Made by a program: the position numbers and the translations under genes
In this document: piece after piece, positions 24,428-33,488 of the stretch
How the letters are laid out: the number at the start of each line of letters is the position of its first letter
How positions within the stretch are numbered: the first letter of the stretch is position 1
From: Paenibacillus macerans
GTDB lineage: Bacteria; Bacillota; Bacilli; Paenibacillales; Paenibacillaceae
Direction: 5' to 3'
DNA length: 64,000 nucleotides
Assembly: GCF_900454495.1 (NCBI RefSeq)
Contig: NZ_UGSI01000001.1
Span: 3,472,001 to 3,536,000, forward strand
Notes under the pieces: model-generated
What the model was told of the DNA's origin: nothing
Database searches by the model: none
What the model saw: the letters and a program-made list of their open reading frames with translations, nothing else

Positions 24428-25450
24428 TTAGTTGCTCGGCCCGCCGCAGGATTTGCGCGTAACGATCCGCGTATCCATCTTTTTGGCGGCCTTTACGTTG
24501 GTCTGGTACCGCATCATCTCGATCAGCAGCTTCAGGCACTCGCCGGCCATGTCCTCCACCGGCAGATGAACCGTCGATAACGTCGGTACGGTGTAGTTCG
24601 TCACTTCATCGTTATCGTAACCGATGATCTCCAGTTCTTCGGGCACCTTCACGCCGCATTCGTCCAGCGCCTTCAACGCTCCGACGGCCATCTGGTCGCT
24701 GAGGGCGAATATCGCCGACGGCCACCCCCCGCCCTCCGGCTTTAGGCGTTTAACGGCCTCGTAACCGCCCTGTTCCGAAAAGTCCTCGTAAACGATCCAC
24801 GCTTCGCCGACGTCCAACCCAAGCTCCGCGGCTTTGGCCATAAAGCCTTCCTCGCGCAGCCGGATCGCCCTGGAGGAAACGTCCGGAACGATCAGCCCCA
24901 CCTTGCGGTGTCCGCGGCTATGCAGCAGCTCGGCCACCATCCCGCCGCTTTTGAAGCTGTCCACGCTGACGGAGGCATATTTGCCGGAATCCCGCTGGTA
25001 CAGCACCACCGGCACGTTCAAGTCCGCCGCCTCCAGAAATTCATCGTCCTCCTCCGTCGAGTTGGCGATGATCGCCCCATTGAACCGCGTGCCGGTCACG
25101 AGGCTCTGGACTTCGCTCAGCTTCGTGCCCACGTAAGGGTGAATGAGCAGCTCGTATTCGTCTTCCAGCTCACTCATCGCATGCTGCAGTCCCTTCAAAA
25201 ACCGCCCGACCAAAGCGGCGCGGGTGTCGAGCGTCCAGAACAGCGCAATGATCGGCAGGACCGTCTCTCCCCCGCTGCGCAAACGGCGCGCCGAGATGTT
25301 CGGCTGATAGTTGAGCTGTTTGGCGGCTTCAAGTATTTTCCGCTGGGTTGCGGCGGATATCCGGTATTTGTCCCCTTTGCCGTTCAGGACCATCGAGGCC
25401 GTCCCTTGCGATACATTGGCAAGTTTGGCGATTTCTTTAATACTGGCCAT
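24428..25450 (-). CDS. LacI family transcriptional regulator
   Basis: 340 residues: an N-terminal LacI helix-turn-helix (IKEIAKLANVSQGTASMVLNG) with the hinge helix NISARRLRSGG, then a periplasmic-binding-like effector domain ending in PVEDMAGECLKLLIEMM. The HTH is slightly unusual in having QGTASMV where VSTVSRV is common. It lies upstream of, and in the same direction as, the sugar operon, so it is its likely regulator. Inverted repeats upstream of it suggest autoregulation. Confidence 0.92.
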   Translation of the reverse strand: MASIKEIAKLANVSQGTASMVLNGKGDKYRISAATQRKILEAAKQLNYQPNISARRLRSGGETVLPIIALFWTLDTRAALVGRFLKGLQHAMSELEDEYELLIHPYVGTKLSEVQSLVTGTRFNGAIIANSTEEDDEFLEAADLNVPVVLYQRDSGKYASVSVDSFKSGGMVAELLHSRGHRKVGLIVPDVSSRAIRLREEGFMAKAAELGLDVGEAWIVYEDFSEQGGYEAVKRLKPEGGGWPSAIFALSDQMAVGALKALDECGVKVPEELEIIGYDNDEVTNYTVPTLSTVHLPVEDMAGECLKLLIEMMRYQTNVKAAKKMDTRIVTRKSCGGPSN

Positions 25451-25569
25451 GACTATAACACCCCGTTCATATTCTTGGAAAAAACAAACAGCCTAATCTC
25501 CATTGTACATGGCCCTTGAAGACGAGAGCAATGAAATCCGCCGGACACGTTAGCAAAGCGAAGCTAAAT

Positions 25570-25601
25570 CGTTTTGCTAAAACGTATTGCTAATACGTTT
25601 T
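25570..25601. promoter_or_regulatory. two overlapping inverted repeats upstream of lacI-type gene
   Basis: CGTTTT-GCT-AAAACG (25570-25584) overlaps the perfect dyad AAAACGTATT-GCT-AATACGTTTT (25579-25601). Both share a GCT spacer and a CG at the same distance, the look of a tandem operator for a dimeric LacI-type protein. They lie 120-150 bp before the regulator's start. Confidence 0.55.
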
Positions 25602-25611
25602 TATTGTATTT

Positions 25612-25625
25612 TAAAAGCGCTTACA
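25612..25625 (-). promoter_or_regulatory. cre-like site upstream of lacI-type gene
   Basis: TGTAAGCGCTTTTA on the minus strand matches 13 of 14 positions of the CcpA cre consensus and is nearly identical to the site at 24292. Confidence 0.5.
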
Positions 25626-25658
25626 TGTCAACGCAAAAATTATTTTTCCGACCGTAAA

Positions 25659-25727
25659 CATAAGGACAACAATAGCCGCTATTTCGGTGAGCTCACCCAT
25701 TTTGAGTGAAATAGAGGCATTTTATGC
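25659..25727 (+). repeat. four-module dispersed repeat, copy B, left part
   Basis: Module 1 (25659-25683) and the first 18 bases of module 2 (from 25710). The 51-bp module spacing is kept. It is interrupted at 25727 by the IS4-family insertion; bases 25717-25727 are the left target duplication. Confidence 0.85.
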
Positions 25728-27238
25728 ACTAGCGTTGCAAGAACACTAACATCAATTTTCAGCAAAACCCACATTTGGATTATTGAAACTATAAATGGAT
25801 TTTTTTACAGTCATTTTTTAAGCTTAAGACCAAAAAGTCAAGGTTACCTAATGCGTAGGTCGCGATGTCCCATTAAATGTATATAATGGATATTATTACT
25901 TGAATTTGCTTGGCTTAATTATCCCAACCATTGTGCGCACCGATAACGCTTTGGGACCTGACCCCGGACGTCTCCCCGGACTACTTCGACTGGGTTTCCG
26001 ATCCAGTTCGGTTCGAAAGGATCGCCATGAACGGTACAAGTACTCGCGGAGAATCCGGAGCACTTGCCAGTTTGTTTTTGCCGTTTGGGTGCTGTGCCGG
26101 ATGTGCTCCACGAGCAAGGCAGTAATTAAAGCCAAGAATAACTGGTTCCAAATAGCCTGTGGTTTATGACTGTGCAGCTTCTTCAATCGCAAATGTTGCT
26201 TCAGCCATTTAAAATACAACTCGATGAGCCAGCGATTTTTATAGATCTGCGCGATTTCTTCAGCGGTCTTATCCCATACCGATGTAAAAATACGATAAGT
26301 CCGTTCCTGCTCGTCATAAAACTCCACCAAACGAACGGAATGTTCCATGGATCGGAAGGAACTGCCCACGCAAACCTTGGCGTCCCGCGTGATGTTCGAG
26401 CCTTCCGGAACAGGATACTCCTCAATGACGGTGGCAAGCGCGCGATCTCGCATACGGATCACAAACTGGATGTTGTCCTGGACCCATTGATCCATCCGGG
26501 CATAATCATCATAACCGCGATCCATCACATAAATCGCATCCGAGGGGACGACCAGTTCAACGGCCCCCGCACGATCCCCTACATTGAGCGAACTGGGGAT
26601 CATGGCATCAGGAAATAGCTTGTCGGGAGCTGTAACAACGAGGCGCAGATGCATCTTGACGCCGCTACTCTTATTTGACATCTTGGCCCAACTTCCAAGT
26701 TGAAGCGGCAGTCGAATGCTGGAAGAATCAATGATGTGCAATTTCCCGCTCTGGCCCTGGTGGCAAGCACGTTGCTGTGTTTGTGATGCCAGATGCTGAA
26801 ACATCCACTCCAACAGCTCCGTTGGGATCTGATCGAGTTTTCGGGATAATTGCGAGCCGCTGATACTCTCCAACTGTAGAAGCTGCTGAAGTTTCGGCTC
26901 AGCACGAAGTGCAATTTCCATTTCACCGTAAGATGACCATTGTTTCAACTGAGCATTGATGAAGAGCATGATCGCTTTCATCGTGGTAAGTTTCTTGGTG
27001 TAATGGTCGAAGAGTAAACGTTGATGCACATCGATGGGCAGTAAGGAAATCAGTTGACAAATGACCGTTTTAGCTTTAACGTTATCCATGGTTGGTCTCC
27101 TTTTGTAGAGAGTTATGGACAACGTACCTACCTCTTTACAATAGGAGATTTTTTATGCTTTTTCCATGAAAAATGATCATAATTACCCATATTTAACTAA
27201 TATTTGATTATTCGCGTTAGGTTTTATGCAACGCTAGT
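25728..27238 (-). mobile_element. complete IS4-family insertion sequence, 1511 bp
   Basis: Terminal inverted repeats ACTAGCGTTGCA (25728-25739) and TGCAACGCTAGT (27227-27238) bound a single transposase gene. An 11-bp direct duplication GCATTTTATGC flanks the element at 25717-25727 and 27239-27249, inside the size range of IS4-family duplications. Perfect repeats, an intact gene and an intact duplication point to a recent insertion. Excision would restore module 2 of the dispersed repeat exactly. Confidence 0.93.
25896..27089 (-). CDS. IS4 family transposase
   Basis: 397 residues. The DDE triad is visible: Asp in HIIDSSSIRL, Asp in VMDRGYDDY, and Glu in the YREK signature YKNRWLIELYFKWLKQH. 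The N-terminal ~100 residues form the usual helical DNA-binding region with SGSQLSRKLDQIP. A start at 27122 is possible in frame, but AAAGGAGA lies six bases before the ATG at 27089. The gene is intact, so it may be active. It fills the IS with 150-170 bp left at each end. Confidence 0.95.
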   Translation of the reverse strand: MDNVKAKTVICQLISLLPIDVHQRLLFDHYTKKLTTMKAIMLFINAQLKQWSSYGEMEIALRAEPKLQQLLQLESISGSQLSRKLDQIPTELLEWMFQHLASQTQQRACHQGQSGKLHIIDSSSIRLPLQLGSWAKMSNKSSGVKMHLRLVVTAPDKLFPDAMIPSSLNVGDRAGAVELVVPSDAIYVMDRGYDDYARMDQWVQDNIQFVIRMRDRALATVIEEYPVPEGSNITRDAKVCVGSSFRSMEHSVRLVEFYDEQERTYRIFTSVWDKTAEEIAQIYKNRWLIELYFKWLKQHLRLKKLHSHKPQAIWNQLFLALITALLVEHIRHSTQTAKTNWQVLRILREYLYRSWRSFRTELDRKPSRSSPGRRPGSGPKALSVRTMVGIIKPSKFK

Positions 27239-27379
27239 GCATTTTATGCCGTTATTTCTCCCCGTCGCAAGAAAATCCCGGTCTGCTGGACCGTTCGTGG
27301 AAAAATAAGGGCAAAAAATGCCGTTAATGTGGAGGTACATGCCTGCATTCGGACAATAAGTACATAAAGTGCCGCTATT
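27239..27379 (+). repeat. four-module dispersed repeat, copy B, right part
   Basis: The rest of module 2 (to 27256), module 3 (27304-27328) and module 4 (27355-27379), with 72- and 51-bp spacing preserved relative to the left part. The first 11 bases are the right target duplication of the IS. Confidence 0.85.
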
Positions 27380-27425
27380 TTGCAAGGTTGTGGGGGATAC
27401 GTCACTTAGCCGATGCACGGCAAAC

Positions 27426-27458
27426 AAAAAAGCACGCGCCATTCGGATTGGCGCGTGC
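27426..27458 (-). terminator. rho-independent terminator of the chemoreceptor gene
   Basis: A ten-base stem GCACGCGCCA/TGGCGCGTGC with a seven-base loop, followed on the minus strand by TTTTTT. It begins 27 bp after the stop codon at 27485. Confidence 0.9.
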
Positions 27459-27484
27459 CCTTCATCATTTCCATCACACAAAAA

Positions 27485-29230
27485 TTAGACTTTGAATTTA
27501 GCGACCAAACTCTGCAGCTCTTCCGCCATGGTGGCTAAAGTGGTCGCGGAAGCCGTGATCTCTTCCATCGACGCCAGCTGCTCTTCGGAAGCCGCCGCCG
27601 TACTCTGAGAGTTCCCTGCGGATTGTTCGGAGATCAGCGCTACGGCTTCGATCATCGCCACCATGTTTTGGGAAGAGGCGCTTACTTCCTGCACGATGGC
27701 GGAAACTTCCTGGGACTGGGAGGATACTTCCTCGATCATTTTGGTGATGGTTCTGAAGCTGTTCCCGGTCTGCTGCGCCCGTTTCATCCCTTCGTCCACA
27801 GCTTGCGTCCCCTCTTGGATAGCCGTAACCGCATCGCGCGTTTCATTCTGAATGTCCTGAATAATGGCCCGTATCTTTTCGGTGGCTGCGGATGATTGCC
27901 CGGCCAATTTACGGACTTCATTGGCCACCACGGCGAATCCCTTGCCGTCTTCCCCGGCTCTGGCCGCCTCAATGGCCGCGTTTAAGGCAAGCAGATTGGT
28001 TTGGTTCGCGATTTCCGTAATGAGGGATACAACCTCCCCGATCTCGCTCGATTTCTCGCCTAAAGAGTGAATCACATGGGATGTAGCTTCAACCCGGTCA
28101 TGTACCACACTCATTTGTTCCACCGTTTGCTGAATCACTTCATTGCCCTTCATCGTTTCCTGATTTGCGCTTACTGCCGCCTCGGCAACCGCCTGGATCG
28201 AATAGGCGACCTGCTCCATGCCTTTTGATATTTCGCTTACGACTTCATTGGCGTCATTTGCGGTTTTGACCTGCTGTTCCGCTCCGACCGCGACTTCCTG
28301 GGCGGAAAGCGCGATTTGTTCGGTGGCTTTGGAGGTTTGCTGCGCGCTTGCGTTTAATTCTTCGGATGAAGTCGCCACCTGCCCGGAGCTGTTCGACACA
28401 TGGCGAATCAGTTCCCTGAGGTTGGCGGTCATCGTGTTGAAACCCTGCGCCAGTCTTCCGACTTCGTCTTTATTTTTGACAACCAGCGGCTCCATCGTTA
28501 AATCGCCGTTGGATACCTTTTCCACTTGACCGGCCATGACGGAGATCGGTTTCACGATCGAGCTGACGAACAACCATGCGGCGGCCGCGCCGATGACCAT
28601 AGAGATGGCCAGGGTAATGATCAGAACCCGAAGCACCTCGTTGGCTCCCTGATTAAACTCGCTCATATAAGCCCCCGAACCTACAATCCACCCCCAGTTT
28701 TCGTCCATTTCCACATACGAAATCTTAGCTTCGTCATGGCCGGATAATGGATTGTTCCATATGTATGTAAAAAAACCCCCGCCTTTCGCGCCAAGTTCAG
28801 TAAGCGTCTTGCCCATATGAACGCCGTCTTTGGTCACGACCGTATTCAAATCCGACCCTTCGTTGGCGGGATTCATTACGGAAACGCCATTTTTGTCGAC
28901 CGCATACAAGTACCCGCTTTGACCGACCACGTATTTTGGGTTAATCGGCCGTTTGTTGTCGGAGCCTTTGGGCCCGAGAATCTCTTCGCGAAACATATCC
29001 TGCGCTTGCTCAAGCGTTAAATGTCCCGCTTTGACCTCTTTGTCCAAGTTGTTGATCATGGCGATGCTCAAATTAACGCTGTGTTTCAGCTGCGCCCGGC
29101 CCGACGCATCCAACTGCTGCTTGGAGATGTTAAAAGCCAGGAAGCCAAGCAAAAGGGAGGGAACGGCCAATAGTAAAAGACAAATTAAAAGAAATTTGGG
29201 GCGTAAAGCGTTCATGCGGAAAGTTTTCAT
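27485..29230 (-). CDS. methyl-accepting chemotaxis protein with Cache sensor
   Basis: 581 residues: membrane helix 1 (15-35), an extracellular single-Cache domain (~40-205, with YVVGQSGYLYAVDKNG and NWGWIVGSGAYMSEF), helix 2 (~205-228), a HAMP domain (VKPISVMAGQVEKVSNGDL) and the cytoplasmic signalling rod. The hairpin tip EIANQTNLLALNAAIEAARAGE is intact, so it should couple to CheA/CheW. Cache_2 domains of this form often bind small carboxylates, but the ligand is unknown. It has no sugar gene linkage: it lies between the IS and a group II intron. Confidence 0.94.
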   Translation of the reverse strand: MKTFRMNALRPKFLLICLLLLAVPSLLLGFLAFNISKQQLDASGRAQLKHSVNLSIAMINNLDKEVKAGHLTLEQAQDMFREEILGPKGSDNKRPINPKYVVGQSGYLYAVDKNGVSVMNPANEGSDLNTVVTKDGVHMGKTLTELGAKGGGFFTYIWNNPLSGHDEAKISYVEMDENWGWIVGSGAYMSEFNQGANEVLRVLIITLAISMVIGAAAAWLFVSSIVKPISVMAGQVEKVSNGDLTMEPLVVKNKDEVGRLAQGFNTMTANLRELIRHVSNSSGQVATSSEELNASAQQTSKATEQIALSAQEVAVGAEQQVKTANDANEVVSEISKGMEQVAYSIQAVAEAAVSANQETMKGNEVIQQTVEQMSVVHDRVEATSHVIHSLGEKSSEIGEVVSLITEIANQTNLLALNAAIEAARAGEDGKGFAVVANEVRKLAGQSSAATEKIRAIIQDIQNETRDAVTAIQEGTQAVDEGMKRAQQTGNSFRTITKMIEEVSSQSQEVSAIVQEVSASSQNMVAMIEAVALISEQSAGNSQSTAAASEEQLASMEEITASATTLATMAEELQSLVAKFKV

Positions 29231-29314
29231 GATAGCGGTATCTCCTTTTGTGATATTTTCGCCATTATACTACGTATTTCGACATATCCATATATAAAAT
29301 TTAGGGTATTCAAA

Positions 29315-31202
29315 ATCGAGTAGGAGAGGGTGACTAACCCCCGTCCTCTCACACCACCGTACATGCGGGTCCGCATACGGCGGTTCCAAAAGGTTAACAA
29401 AGCTCCAGGTAACGAGAAAGCAAACTCTTCAGCCCTTTCACTTCCCAGTAGGAAGTCGGAAGGGCGTTATTTGTGTTTCGAGACATTTCCCATGCACCCC
29501 GGCGGGAGTTTGCCATAACATAGCAGGCCCATTCTGGGACTCCGAGTGCCCGAAGTTCACGAATTCGGGTGCGTACCCGCTTCCATTGTTTCCATAGGCA
29601 CATTCGAAGTCTTCTTCGAATCCACTGGTCGAATCTTTCACAGTGGCTCTTCGCCGATGCGATTCGGAAATATCCAATCCATCCCATGAGGTAACGGTTC
29701 AGTCTAGATATACGTTCCTCCATGGAGACTGATTGGGTACGGTTTGTCAACTCCCGGATCTTCTCTTTAAATCGAGAGATTGTCTTGGGAGCCAATCGAA
29801 TCGTCGCCTGTTTATTCGACAGGAAACTAAAGCCAAGAAACTTCCGGTTCCATGGCCTGTCCACTGCACTTTTGTCCCGATTCACTTTCAGTTTCAACTT
29901 TCCTTCCACAAATCGTGTGACCGATTCCATGACTCGTTCACCTGCTCGCCTGCTCGCTACAAAGATGTTGCAGTCGTCCGCGTAACGAACAAACCGCAGC
30001 CCCCTCTTTGTCAGTTCTTTATCCAAATCATCGAGTAAGATGTTTGCCAGAAGCGGACTTAGCGGACCGCCTTGCGGAGTTCCCTCGTCCGTCTTCTGGC
30101 AGATGCCACCTTCCATCATTCCGGCTTCCAAGTAGGCCCGAATCAGCTTCAAGACTCGCTTGTCTGTCACTCTCCTTGCCACTCTTGCCATGAGAATGTC
30201 GTGGTTCACCCGGTCAAAGAACTTTTCCAAATCCATATCTACGACCCATCGCAGACCGCTTTGGATATATCGCTGGGCTTGCTTCACGGCATCGTGTGCT
30301 CTCTTCCCCGGTCTAAAGCCGTAGCTGTACCAAGAGAAGGGGGCATCGAAAATCGGGTTCATCACTTGCAGAAGTGCTTGTTGGAGGAAGCGGTCCATCA
30401 CGGTCGGGATACCGAGCAGCCTTACACCGCCTCCGGGTTTGGGGATTTTCACCCGTCTGACAGGTATCGGTCTGTACGTTCCCGTTAGGAGTTCATCTTT
30501 CACCGTTTCCCAGCGTGTGTTCAGGTAAGCCTGTAGCCCCGCTACCGTTACTCGGTCTACACCGGGGGCACCTCCGTTTTGTACCACTCGCTTATAGGCG
30601 AGCCTGAGGTTCTCCCCTTCGAGCATTCGCTCCAACAAGTCGTTACTTGCCTCGTGAGAGGAAGGATCGATTTGTGCCGATGAAGAACTCGGCGCTCCAA
30701 CATACCCTGACGGCTTCACCGCTTCTCTTTGTTGGCAGCTCCCTTTTGGGATATTCGGCTGTCTTTGCTCTTCACGCGAACGCATCGGTTTCCTCTCTCC
30801 TTTCGGTTCGGCCCTTCCGCTTTCCGGCGTCCCGTACTTGCGTACTATGGCCTCTGCTGACTCCTGCGGGTTCAGCGCAGCCTCTCGGTTGCGGTTACGA
30901 AGTGACTTCGCATTTTTTTTTTCTCCCGCAGGCCTCCCCAGATAAGAACGTCATCTTTCCGCCCACGACCACTGGAGTTTACAGGAGTGATCCTTGGCGG
31001 CTTTGGATTTCGCTGTGTTATGGCAGCTCATCCGGTTCATCCTGCCTCAAATCCAGTTTGTGTACCTTGGCCCGTGCTTTTGCCTCCGGCTTCCTTCAGA
31101 TTCCACCTCGCGATGGACACCCTTGCCCTTGGCTAGCGGTAGGCGCTCGCCAGCCCCCGCTCGGGACTTTCACCCTATAGATGACGCCCATGCTGGGCGT
31201 AC
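29315..31202 (-). mobile_element. group II intron (bacterial IIC-like) with its maturase
   Basis: On the minus strand the RNA starts GUACGCCCAGCAUGGGCG (near 31202; the usual GUGYG start is GUACG here). The 5' ribozyme domains run to ~30790 and include the conserved GGGUGAAAGUCCCGA. The maturase ORF follows. The 3' end shows a domain V-like hairpin (CCGUAUGCGG...GUACGG, ~29340-29385) and a domain VI ending CUCCUACUCGAU near 29315. It sits immediately after a terminator hairpin, the preferred IIC target. Exact boundaries are approximate to a few bases. Confidence 0.85.
29394..30785 (-). CDS. ltrA: group II intron reverse transcriptase/maturase
   Basis: 463 residues. Reverse transcriptase blocks are all present: GAPGVDRVTVAGL (RT0-1), RPIPVRRVKIPKPGGGVRLLGIP (RT2), YSYGFRPGKRAHDA, VDMDLEKFFDRVNHD (RT3), TPQGGPLSPLLANILLDDLD (RT4) and the catalytic FVRYADDCNIF (RT5). 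The maturase X domain (ERISRLNRYLMGWIGYF) and the basic C-terminus follow. No HNH endonuclease is seen, as expected for IIC introns. The ORF is intact, so splicing and mobility are possible. Confidence 0.96.
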   Translation of the reverse strand: MRSREEQRQPNIPKGSCQQREAVKPSGYVGAPSSSSAQIDPSSHEASNDLLERMLEGENLRLAYKRVVQNGGAPGVDRVTVAGLQAYLNTRWETVKDELLTGTYRPIPVRRVKIPKPGGGVRLLGIPTVMDRFLQQALLQVMNPIFDAPFSWYSYGFRPGKRAHDAVKQAQRYIQSGLRWVVDMDLEKFFDRVNHDILMARVARRVTDKRVLKLIRAYLEAGMMEGGICQKTDEGTPQGGPLSPLLANILLDDLDKELTKRGLRFVRYADDCNIFVASRRAGERVMESVTRFVEGKLKLKVNRDKSAVDRPWNRKFLGFSFLSNKQATIRLAPKTISRFKEKIRELTNRTQSVSMEERISRLNRYLMGWIGYFRIASAKSHCERFDQWIRRRLRMCLWKQWKRVRTRIRELRALGVPEWACYVMANSRRGAWEMSRNTNNALPTSYWEVKGLKSLLSRYLELC

Positions 31203-31205
31203 ATA

Positions 31206-31240
31206 AAAAATACCCCTTAAAAAAATAAGGGGTATTTAAC
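31206..31240 (-). terminator. rho-independent terminator, target of the group II intron
   Basis: A perfect stem AAATACCCCTTA/TAAGGGGTATTT with a short A/T loop, followed on the minus strand by a T-rich tract that runs directly into the intron's first base. It presumably terminates the small gene at 31281-31457. Confidence 0.85.
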
Positions 31241-31280
31241 ATATCGTGTCCGCTCTATATGAGAATTTTCACTCTTTCTC

Positions 31281-31457
31281 TTAGCTGCCCGCTTTCGCAT
31301 TCCGTTCCTGCTCGTTTTGATGCAGCTCCTTAATAAACCGCTGCAGCAGAAGGGCGTCCTGACGCCCCAATCCGTACTGGTTCTCCCTGCAAATCATCCG
31401 GCCGATCCGTCTTTTCAACAATTCGCTGCGGCGCTCAAACGCGTCCCCATTACTCAA
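31281..31457 (-). CDS. small helical protein of unknown function
   Basis: 58 residues, charged and helical (SELLKRRIGRMICRENQYGL, LLLQRFIKELHQNEQ). AGAGGAG lies eight bases before a TTG at 31457, whereas the in-frame GTG at 31466 overlaps that ribosome site. It has its own terminator downstream. Length and charge recall small sporulation-associated proteins such as Spo0E-like phosphatases, but the SxxLD signature is missing, so no function is assigned. Confidence 0.5.
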   Translation of the reverse strand: MSNGDAFERRSELLKRRIGRMICRENQYGLGRQDALLLQRFIKELHQNEQERNAKAGS

Positions 31458-31675
31458 GCTGCCCACTCCTCTATTTATACTTTATCCGTACAATCCTTAT
31501 AAGTATAAAAGTTTTGGGGCCGGGCTGAAAAACCGGTTCGCTCCCGATATGACCGGGGATGGCAGCGTGAAGGGTCATGAAAGCGCCCACTTGCCGGCCG
31601 GGCATAAACATACTCCCGTTTGCTCCCAGATTCTCTTATTTTGCATTATCGCGGTAAAGCAATGAATATTTCATT

Positions 31676-32563
31676 TCAGCCTTTGACCGATCCGGCGGCG
31701 ATGCCTTCCACAATGCGGTTGCTCATGATGAAGAAGGCGAGCAGAATCGGCAAAATGCTGATCATCAGCGTCGCGCCGATCGCGCCCCAATCGGTCGTAT
31801 ACTGGCCGATGAAGTTCTGGACGCCGACCGTCAGCGTTTTGAAGTGATCCGAGCTGATGAAAGTGTTGACGAAAATAAATTCGTTCCAATTGTAGATCAT
31901 GTTGATGATCGCCGTCGTCGACAGCACCGAAGCGGTCATCGGCAGGATGATCCGGAAGAACATCCGATGGATCGAGCAGCCGTCCATAATGGCGGCCTCC
32001 TCCACTTCCTTCGGCAGCGCGTAATAAAATCCGAGCAAAATCATAATCGTGATCGGCAGGTTAAACGCGGCATAGGACAGGATGACCGACAGCGGATGGT
32101 CCGTCAAGCCGACTTTCAAAAACAGGCTAAACAGCGGAATCAGCGTCGAGTGTACGGGAATCATCATCCCGACCATAAATAAACCGAGAACAAACGAGCT
32201 CCCTTTCCATTTCATGCGGGTGATGGCAAAGGTGACGAAGCTCGCCAGTATTACGGTCAAGACGAGCGATACGGCGGTGATCCATACGCTGTTCAGGAAA
32301 TAAACGCTGATATTGCCTTGGGTCCATACCTTTTCGTAGTTCTCCCAGCGGGGATGCGCCGGAATGGAGAAAGGCGGCATGTTGAAAACTTCCTGATTGT
32401 TTTTCAGCGAAAAGAACAGCAGCCAGATCAGCGGCAAAATTTGCAGCGCCGCCACAAGGACGAGCACGATATATAGCAGCCCGTACCCCAGCTTGCGGCC
32501 GAGCTGCAGACCGGGACCGGAAACCGCCGGTTCCAAACGGATCGATTTTTGCGTTTCCATCAT
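31676..32563 (-). CDS. carbohydrate ABC transporter permease (MalG type)
   Basis: 295 residues, six membrane helices after an N-terminal polar extension of ~25 residues. The EAA loop is EVEEAAIMDGCSIHRMFFRIILPM, and the tail is GIAAGSVKG. AGGAGG lies five bases before the ATG. It is the last gene of the second sugar transporter operon, 10 bp after its partner permease. The following 218 bp show no gene or clear terminator. Confidence 0.93.
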   Translation of the reverse strand: MMETQKSIRLEPAVSGPGLQLGRKLGYGLLYIVLVLVAALQILPLIWLLFFSLKNNQEVFNMPPFSIPAHPRWENYEKVWTQGNISVYFLNSVWITAVSLVLTVILASFVTFAITRMKWKGSSFVLGLFMVGMMIPVHSTLIPLFSLFLKVGLTDHPLSVILSYAAFNLPITIMILLGFYYALPKEVEEAAIMDGCSIHRMFFRIILPMTASVLSTTAIINMIYNWNEFIFVNTFISSDHFKTLTVGVQNFIGQYTTDWGAIGATLMISILPILLAFFIMSNRIVEGIAAGSVKG

Positions 32564-32573
32564 TGGCCCCTCC

Positions 32574-33455
32574 TTAGGAATATTGAATCGTGTCGTCCGA
32601 GGCCGTCAATTTGCGGATCAGCCATGTCGCGACCAGACAGATCAGCAGCAGCGAGAACCCGATCGCGCTGCCGTAACCGAAGTCGAAGCCGCGGAAGGCC
32701 TGATGGTACATGTAGGAGGCCATCACTTCGCTCGCTCCGTTGGGTCCCCCGTCGGTCATGACATAGATCAGATCGAAATACTTAAGCGAGCCTACAATTG
32801 CGAGTACGATCGTCACTTTAATCACTTCCACGATCAGAGGCAGCTTGATGCGAAAGGCGATCGACATTGCGCCCGCACCGTCGATGCGCGCCGCTTCCAC
32901 GAGCGATTCCGGGATGTTCTTCAGCGCGGCGTAATAGATCAGGATGTAAAAGCCGGCATACTGCCAGATGATCGGCACGAACAGGGCATACAGCACCATC
33001 GACGGCTCCGCCAGCCAGGACGGCGCGTCCGTAATGCCTACCCCGGTCAGGAAGCTGTTGAGCACCCCATTCGAAGGGTGGTAAATTTTCAGCCATAGCT
33101 GCGCGATCGCGACCGAAGACAACAGCATTGGGATCAGGTAAATTTTTCGAAACAGGTTGGCTCCTTTAATTTTTCCGGACAAGACGAGCGCAATCAGCAG
33201 GTATCCGATCAGGCTAAGCCCGGAGAAAACGGCCAGCAGCAAGGAATGGTACGCGCTTTGCCAAAACATCGGATCCTTGACGAGCGTGCTGTAGTTGGCA
33301 AGGCCGACAAACGTCATCGCTCCGATGCCGTCCCAGTCCATCAACCCGTAGTAACCGGTCAGTACGATGGGAATATAGATCATGGCCATGATCAGCAGCA
33401 GAGAAGGCAGCACATACAGGGCAATGACCCATTTATTCGACATGACCTTATTCAT
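32574..33455 (-). CDS. carbohydrate ABC transporter permease (MalF/UgpA type)
   Basis: 293 residues with six membrane helices, a LPSLLLIMAMIYIPIVLTGYYG first helix, the MTDGGPNGASEVMASYMYHQAF segment and the EAA loop SLVEAARIDGAGAMSIAFRIKLPL. It pairs with the permease encoded downstream; an ATPase is not encoded nearby. Confidence 0.93.
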   Translation of the reverse strand: MNKVMSNKWVIALYVLPSLLLIMAMIYIPIVLTGYYGLMDWDGIGAMTFVGLANYSTLVKDPMFWQSAYHSLLLAVFSGLSLIGYLLIALVLSGKIKGANLFRKIYLIPMLLSSVAIAQLWLKIYHPSNGVLNSFLTGVGITDAPSWLAEPSMVLYALFVPIIWQYAGFYILIYYAALKNIPESLVEAARIDGAGAMSIAFRIKLPLIVEVIKVTIVLAIVGSLKYFDLIYVMTDGGPNGASEVMASYMYHQAFRGFDFGYGSAIGFSLLLICLVATWLIRKLTASDDTIQYS

Positions 33456-33488
33456 AAGGTTTCATCATCCTTTTCTATCTATCATGCC

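Noticed and set aside
30647..31180. 177-codon plus-strand frame
   Set aside because: Antisense of the 5' ribozyme part of the group II intron.
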